A stretch of DNA of 64,000 bases from Corynebacterium uterequi (GTDB taxonomy: Bacteria > Actinomycetota > Actinomycetes > Mycobacteriales > Mycobacteriaceae), in assembly GCF_001021065.1 (NCBI RefSeq), contig NZ_CP011546.1, forward strand, positions 310,001 to 374,000, read 5' to 3'. Shown here in pieces: positions 59,820 to 64,000 of this stretch. A program made the translations under genes and the position numbers. A model generated the notes under the pieces. The model saw nothing but the letters and a program-made list of their open reading frames with translations, was not told the DNA's origin and ran no database searches. Every line of letters begins with the position of its first letter. Position 1 is the stretch's first letter.

Positions 59820-61795
59820 TTCTTTCCTGGGCGGGTAATGGCCAACAGCGCCACGACGCGCAGGGCGAAGAGCACCCCCACCACCAGCAGCACGTAGCCC
59901 AGCAAGGCGGTGGTGCTGAGGTAGCCCACCCATTCGGCGTCGGACTCCTCGAACGCGAGCAGCAGCACTCCGGCGAGCACGAAGGCCGCCGAGAGCAACG
60001 CGGTGACCACCTGCTGCACAAGCCCGCCGACGAATCGCCGGTCCTCCGGGTTGGCGAAGATGCTCACCCGGGCGCGGAAGCTGCCATTTTCCAAGGACTC
60101 CGTGATGCGTCCGAAGCGCCGCGGAAGCTCCGCCAACACCGGGGCGGAGTCCATGAGGATCTGTTCGCCCATGTCCTTCAAGGACTGCCGCCCCAGGGTG
60201 GCCAGCGAGGACATGCTGCCCACGCTGCGGACTTCGGCAACGAGGTCCACGGCGTCGCTGATCTGCGCGACGGTGCCTTCCAAGCCGGCCATCGAGCGGA
60301 ACATGGCGGCCATCTCCGGGGGGACCCGGAAGCCGTGATCGACCACCAGGCGCAGCAGCATGCTAAACATCTCCGCCGACGAGCGCGACGACCCGCTGCG
60401 GAAGTAGACGAGTAACTGGCCGATGTCGGATTGGAGCAGCACCTCGTCGAGGTTGGCGGGACGGCCAAACAGCGCGATGAGCGAATCCGCCAGGAAGCGG
60501 GCGTCGCCACGTTCCACCCCCATGAAGAGCATGGCCACTTGGCCGCGGGAGCGGGCGTCGAGCCGGCCGACGACGCCGAAGTCCAGCAGCGCCAGGGTGG
60601 GCGTGTCCGTGTTGTTGAGCAGCATGACGTTGCCGGGGTGGATGTCGGCGTGGAACACCCCGTGCGTGAGCGAGACCTCCAGCACCGAGTTCACCAACTT
60701 CTTGGCGAGATCCTCGCGCGTCTCGGGCGTGAGGGCGGCGAGCTGCTGCGTGGCTGAGCCGACGGGAGTGCCGTCCAGGTAGTCCATGACCAGCAGTTTC
60801 CTGCTGGAGTACTCGGGGTAGACACGGGGGCAGCGGATAGCGCTGCCGCGCAACGCCTCAGCGAGTTGCTGGGTGTTGTGCAGCTCTGTTTCGTAGTCCA
60901 GCTCGTCCTTGAGCGAGGCGACAAAACCACGGCCCAGGGAGCCGATCTTGAGGTGCTGACCCCACACCGTGTGCTCCTCTAGCCAGGCGCAGAGCTTCTC
61001 GATGATCTCTCCGTCGTCGCTGACCTCTTGAAGAGCACTGGGGCGCTGCACCTTGAGGACCACCTGGCGGCCGTCGACGAGCGTGCCGCGATGCACCTGG
61101 GCCACGGACGCCGCCGCCACCGGGGTGGGGTCGACGCTGGCGAATACTTCATCGATCGGGCAGCCCAGCTCCGCGACGACGAGCGGTTCGATGCTGGCCC
61201 ACTCCTCCGGCTGGACCGAGGAATGCAACAGGGACAACTCCTCGACGAACGCGGCGGGCACCACGTCCTCGCGGGAGGCGATGTTCTGGCCGAGCTTGAC
61301 GTAGGCGACACCGGCCTCTTCGAGGGAGCGGCGCAGCGCGCGGGCCACGGCCCGATCACTGCCGCCGACGGCGTTCGCATCCCTAGCCAACCCATTCTTG
61401 ATGAAGATCTTGAGTACCTGGCGGAAACGGCGAGCCCGCCGCTGGTAGGAACGCCACCCGAACACCCAGCTCAGCGCATTGGCCACCCGACCGGAGGGGA
61501 GAACGATCTCCAAAAGGGTGAGCAGGGTGGCCCCGAGGCCGAAGACCCAGAGGACGATGACGGTGACCACCAGCGCCGGGGCGATGTTGTTGCCGGCGGC
61601 GTTGGAGGACACCCCGATGGAGAGCCGGTCGATGATGAACGGCGCGGTAAACACCATGACCATGGACAAGATGATGGTCCGGGCCCAGCCGATGGGGTGG
61701 CCCAAGATCTTGCGGATAGTGGCTGCCAAGGTCAGGGTGAGTAGTACCCCGAGGGGGAAGGCGGCTACCCAGAGGTACCAGTTGTCGGCGGTCAT
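59807..61795 (-). CDS. ABC1/UbiB/AarF-family protein kinase-like protein
   Basis: 662 residues. Two N-terminal helices plus a third region (about 1-100), the atypical kinase domain with the family KxGQ motif (YVKLGQNIASRED), Ala-rich loop (PVAAASVAQVHRG) in place of a P-loop, Lys in VVLKVQRP, catalytic HGVFHADIHPGNVML and DFGVVGRL, and two C-terminal helices (LLSAAFVLAGVLLLAF; LLGYVLLVVGVLFALRVVAL). Family members are linked to quinone or lipid metabolism; this one is membrane-bound. Exact role unknown. Confidence 0.87.
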   Translation of the reverse strand: MTADNWYLWVAAFPLGVLLTLTLAATIRKILGHPIGWARTIILSMVMVFTAPFIIDRLSIGVSSNAAGNNIAPALVVTVIVLWVFGLGATLLTLLEIVLPSGRVANALSWVFGWRSYQRRARRFRQVLKIFIKNGLARDANAVGGSDRAVARALRRSLEEAGVAYVKLGQNIASREDVVPAAFVEELSLLHSSVQPEEWASIEPLVVAELGCPIDEVFASVDPTPVAAASVAQVHRGTLVDGRQVVLKVQRPSALQEVSDDGEIIEKLCAWLEEHTVWGQHLKIGSLGRGFVASLKDELDYETELHNTQQLAEALRGSAIRCPRVYPEYSSRKLLVMDYLDGTPVGSATQQLAALTPETREDLAKKLVNSVLEVSLTHGVFHADIHPGNVMLLNNTDTPTLALLDFGVVGRLDARSRGQVAMLFMGVERGDARFLADSLIALFGRPANLDEVLLQSDIGQLLVYFRSGSSRSSAEMFSMLLRLVVDHGFRVPPEMAAMFRSMAGLEGTVAQISDAVDLVAEVRSVGSMSSLATLGRQSLKDMGEQILMDSAPVLAELPRRFGRITESLENGSFRARVSIFANPEDRRFVGGLVQQVVTALLSAAFVLAGVLLLAFEESDAEWVGYLSTTALLGYVLLVVGVLFALRVVALLAITRPGKNQSR

Positions 61796-61885
61796 GCTGC
61801 CATGCTCCTCGTTAGACGTATGATGAATCGCCTACACCCTACCTGGACCAGCCGACGGCTGCGTGGCACCGGATAGGGGACCGTC

Positions 61886-62107
61886 TTATGAATGACGTGC
61901 TCGCATGAGAACATCCTCACGTAAACCCACTGATGCTGAGAGTATTTCAACCCCGAGAAGGTAGCCTTCGCTGTCAGCGTCAATCGTCACTTGCGTGTGC
62001 CCGTTGGGCGTTTCGACCAAGGAAATATGCTGAGCCGACTCTCCTGCTTCGATCTCTTTGCCAAAGGTGAAGTAGGCGGCATCGGCTTCCCTGTCGTGAC
62101 GGTAATG
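61886..62107 (-). pseudogene. DUF2283 gene interrupted after its first codon by element 3
   Basis: The remaining frame reads HYRHDREADAAYFTFGKEIE and ends GVEILSASVGLREDVLMRAR-HS, a small DUF2283 domain (D-x-EADAxYxxF). Its ATG is on the other side of the element at 63150-63148: deleting the element and one copy of the 8-bp repeat restores ATG-CAT-TAC-CGT, giving a 74-residue protein of normal DUF2283 size. In the present sequence a fused frame starting inside the element (ATG at 62227) adds 40 foreign residues; whether it is translated is unknown. Confidence 0.85.
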
Positions 62108-62162
62108 CGGCTCATCACAGTTGAGGGTGGAGCCGGGGAAGTTCGCCGTGGGAGATGGTGGT

Positions 62163-62828
62163 GATGCACGTGCATCGCTTCGGGTGGAGGATTCCCGTCG
62201 CCGGGTGAGGGTGGGTTTGCCGTGCATAGTGGTTCACAGGAAACGGTCGGGCTGGTGGCCCGGGGTCAGCCGCGGGCTGGGGGCGATGCACGTGCATCGC
62301 TTGGGGCGGAGGATTCCCGGCGTTGGCAGCCGTGGTTGGGTCTGCCGTGCATCGTGGTTAACAGCAAACGATCGGGTTCGTGGCCCGGGGTCAGCCGCGG
62401 GAGGCAGAAGCGATGCACGTGCATCGCTTGGGGTGGGTGGCCCGGTGGGGTTGGGCTGCTTTTCAATCGCCGCTGACAGGCGTGGTTGGGTATGCCGTAC
62501 AAAGTGGTTTTCGCGAGGAAAGTTCGGGTTGGTGGTCCCGGGACCAGCTGCGGGAGATGGGTGCGATGCACGTGCATCGCTTGGGGTCGAGGATTCCCGG
62601 CGCTGGGTGAGGGTGGTTAAGCCGTGCAAAGTGGTTTTTGCGAGGAAAGTTCGGGTTGGTGGTCCCGGGACCAGCTGTGGGAGGCGGAAGCGATGCACGT
62701 ACATCGTTTGGGGCGGAGAATTCCCGGCGCTGGGTGAGGGTGGTTATGCCGTGCATAGTGGTTCACAGGAAACGTTTGGCCTGGGGCCCGGGGTCAGCCG
62801 CGGGAGGCGAAAGCGATGCACGTGCATC
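62163..62828 (-). repeat. Array of six palindrome-centred units, copy 3
   Basis: GATGCACGTGCATC at 62163, 62285, 62412, 62565, 62692 (one change, GATGCACGTACATC) and 62815; spacings 122, 127, 153, 127, 123 bp. At 62410-62431 the palindrome extends to a perfect 22 bp (AAGCGATGCACGTGCATCGCTT, split as AAGCGATGCAC / GTGCATCGCTT). The one long interval carries the same insertion, with TTTTCAATCGCC, as the long interval of array 1, in the matching relative position. Confidence 0.93.
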
Positions 62829-62879
62829 GCCTGGAGTGGAGAATCCCTAGCTCTTCACCGTTGAAGGTGTAGCCGGGGC

Positions 62880-63095
62880 CTGAACCCACCAGCCCCGAAC
62901 AAGCTCCGGACGGAAGCAGTGGGTGAGGTTAGAACGCCCCAGAGCCGTGCCACGAAAATGATCCAACCTGGCGGTGATCGCCTCAGTCGAGCCGTTACTC
63001 GAGCCCAGGTGATCGAAGAGCGGCAGGATGCCCGGCTCTTCGTAATGTGTGGTGCCGCAACGCCCATCACGCCAAGGACCTCGACCCGACTCTGG
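62880..63095 (-). pseudogene. ISL3-family transposase C-terminal relic, copy 3
   Basis: Minus-strand reading [43 protein letters not shown], then the shared frame shift with SVRSLFGAGGFRPRLH in another frame. It matches copies 1 and 2 closely at DNA level. Confidence 0.8.
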
Positions 63096-63172
63096 CCACG
63101 AGGGTCAACTACCCGGCTACACCCTCAACTGCGAAGAGACGATAATGCATGTCTACTCACGCACTGGGGACA

Positions 63173-63203
63173 TGAAAAAAGGGGCACCGATGAGGTGCCC
63201 CTT
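63173..63203 (-). terminator. Rho-independent terminator of the last MFS gene
   Basis: On the minus strand, AAGGGGCACC / GGTGCCCCTT stem followed by TTTT; it lies 30 bp after the MFS stop. Confidence 0.9.
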
Positions 63204-63232
63204 GGCGGCGCTAAGCCAACTCGACGGCCGGT

Positions 63233-64000
63233 TTAGGCCTTCGGGTGGGCGGCGCGGGCAGCCTTGAGGCGAGCCTTGGCCTCGGTGACGTCGGCCTCGG
63301 CGCGCGCGAGGCGCTCCTCGGCGTCGGCGAGCATTTCCTCGGCGAAGGCCACGACCTCGATGTCCTTGGTCTCGGCCTTGTCGGACTTACGCTTACCAGC
63401 CGTAGCCGGGACGAACAGGATGATCGACGACAGAGCGATGAGCGCCATGACGACGATGGAGCCCATGGCCAGCATGCCGGCCTCGCGGACGGCCACGTTG
63501 TCCTGGTTGCCGGAGAAGGACACGACGTTGCCCAGAACCGTGGAGCCGGAGGTGGACATCGCGGTGAAGATGGACGTCGGGATGGCGGCGCCGAAGGCGG
63601 CACCGAGGGAGGAAGCCATCTTGTAGACGCCGGAGCCGGAGCCGGCCTTCTCGTCCGGGAGGGCGCCCAGGGCGGCGTCGGTGGACGGGGTGGCGTAGAA
63701 CGCCAGGCCCAGGCCGAAGAGGCAGTAGGAGATCACGGTGAGGATCTTGTACGTGCCGGCCATCGTGTTGGTGAACATGAGCAGCACGATGGACACGATG
63801 ACGATGAGCGCGCCCCAGATCATCGGCTTCTTGGCGCCGAAACGCTGCAGCAGCTTCTCACCGACGCGGATGAAGGCCAGGATGAACACGGCGTAGCCGA
63901 TGGTGAGGTAGCCGGAGGCCGCGGCGGACATGCCGGTGCCGTCCTGGATGACCCACAGGGAAACCGGGATGAGGCCGGCGGTGGCGTTGATGAGGAAGTT
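63233..64000 (-). CDS. MFS transporter, C-terminal half (runs off the window)
   Basis: 256 residues visible, open at the window edge (NFLINATAGLIPVSLWVIQD is the first readable part). Paralogous to the MFS gene at 10707: shared SLWVxQ, SGYLTIGYA, IRVGEKLL, YCLFGLGLAFYATPSTDAAL and GSGVYKMASSLGAAFG. After the last helix it carries a charged tail of about 60 residues (TKDIEVVAFAEEMLADAEER, LARAEADVTEAKARLKAARA) predicted to be helical or coiled coil; the paralogue at 10707 lacks this. Confidence 0.85.
   Translation of the reverse strand, partial: NFLINATAGLIPVSLWVIQDGTGMSAAASGYLTIGYAVFILAFIRVGEKLLQRFGAKKPMIWGALIVIVSIVLLMFTNTMAGTYKILTVISYCLFGLGLAFYATPSTDAALGALPDEKAGSGSGVYKMASSLGAAFGAAIPTSIFTAMSTSGSTVLGNVVSFSGNQDNVAVREAGMLAMGSIVVMALIALSSIILFVPATAGKRKSDKAETKDIEVVAFAEEMLADAEERLARAEADVTEAKARLKAARAAHPKA

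Larger units (their letters stand above)
62109..63140 (-). mobile_element. Non-autonomous ISL3-derived element, copy 3 (1032 bp)
   Basis: In minus orientation: left end at 63140 (GTCTCTTCGCAGTTGAGGGT), transposase relic, internal right-end copy (about 62849-62880), six-unit palindrome array, terminal right end at 62109 (GGCTCATCACAGTTGAGGGT read from the + strand). Flanking direct repeats GGTAATGC (62101-62108) and GATAATGC (63141-63148) match at 7 of 8. The insertion breaks a DUF2283 gene, and removal of the element reconstructs its start codon, which confirms the boundaries. Confidence 0.9.

Noticed and set aside
62101..62227. The 113-residue frame as a genuine DUF2283 gene start
   Set aside because: The first 40 residues derive from the element array; the original start codon is found on the other side of the insertion.

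Overview
The window is high-GC actinobacterial DNA and almost certainly from a Corynebacterium. The gene order rplJ-rplL / DUF3068 (PorA-family) / rpoB-rpoC / rpsL-rpsG-fusA / tuf / S10 operon / rplN-rplX-rplE, the corynebacterial style promoters (conserved -10, weak -35) and the DUF3068, AmaP/Asp23 and MFS neighbours all fit that genus. The species cannot be named from the sequence. No tRNA, rRNA or CRISPR array was seen.

Layout. 1-10.6 kb: end of a phytoene-desaturase-like gene, L10 leader, rplJ-rplL, a DUF3068 membrane protein, rpoB-rpoC. 10.7-13.6 kb: a DHA2-type MFS exporter, a membrane-anchored protein and a beta-lactamase-fold lipoprotein. 13.6-21.9 kb: rpsL-rpsG-fusA, an FAH-family hydrolase, a large sialidase without a visible signal peptide, then tuf. 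21.9-27.8 kb: three genes ending in a PrsW-type membrane protease, then a convergent six-gene Asp23/AmaP envelope-stress operon that contains an in-frame 33-bp repeat. 28-34.9 kb: mobile element 1, then the S10 operon rpsJ to rpsQ. 35-47.1 kb: a block separating the S10 genes from rplN: lipoprotein, HK-RR-ABC operon, nirBD nitrite reductase, a LURP-one-like protein, amidase, malic enzyme, membrane protein. 47.2-49.2 kb: mobile element 2, then rplN-rplX-rplE. 49.3-61.8 kb: CPBP protease, an NAD(P)-binding/TspO fusion, a decayed DUF4143 ATPase, two dynamin-like GTPases, a second HK-RR with a divergent FtsX-type ABC transporter, a formate/nitrite channel, an ABC1/UbiB kinase. 61.9-64 kb: a DUF2283 gene broken by mobile element 3, then the end of a second MFS exporter paralogous to the first.

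The most unusual content is a family of three related non-autonomous elements (27953-29108, 47210-47734, 62109-63140). Each has ISL3-type ends (GGCTCTTC...GAAGAGCC), a dead C-terminal relic of an ISL3 transposase carrying the same frameshift in all three copies, an internal copy of the right end, a tandem array of roughly 125-bp units each centred on the palindrome CGATGCACGTGCATCG, and a second right end. Copies 2 and 3 are flanked by 8-bp near-identical direct repeats (7/8), so the whole relic-plus-array moved as one unit. Copy 3 sits immediately after the start codon of a DUF2283 gene, which can be rebuilt exactly by removing the element. Copies 1 and 2 lie 30-50 bp upstream of the likely promoters of the S10 and rplN operons. 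I do not recognise this array from any described family; its function is unknown.

How the genes work together: most of the window is the transcription/translation core. Nitrite assimilation is split between nirBD (40-43 kb) and a formate/nitrite channel (59 kb). Envelope sensing is strongly represented (Asp23 operon, two HK-RR/ABC modules, PrsW and CPBP proteases, dynamin-like GTPases).
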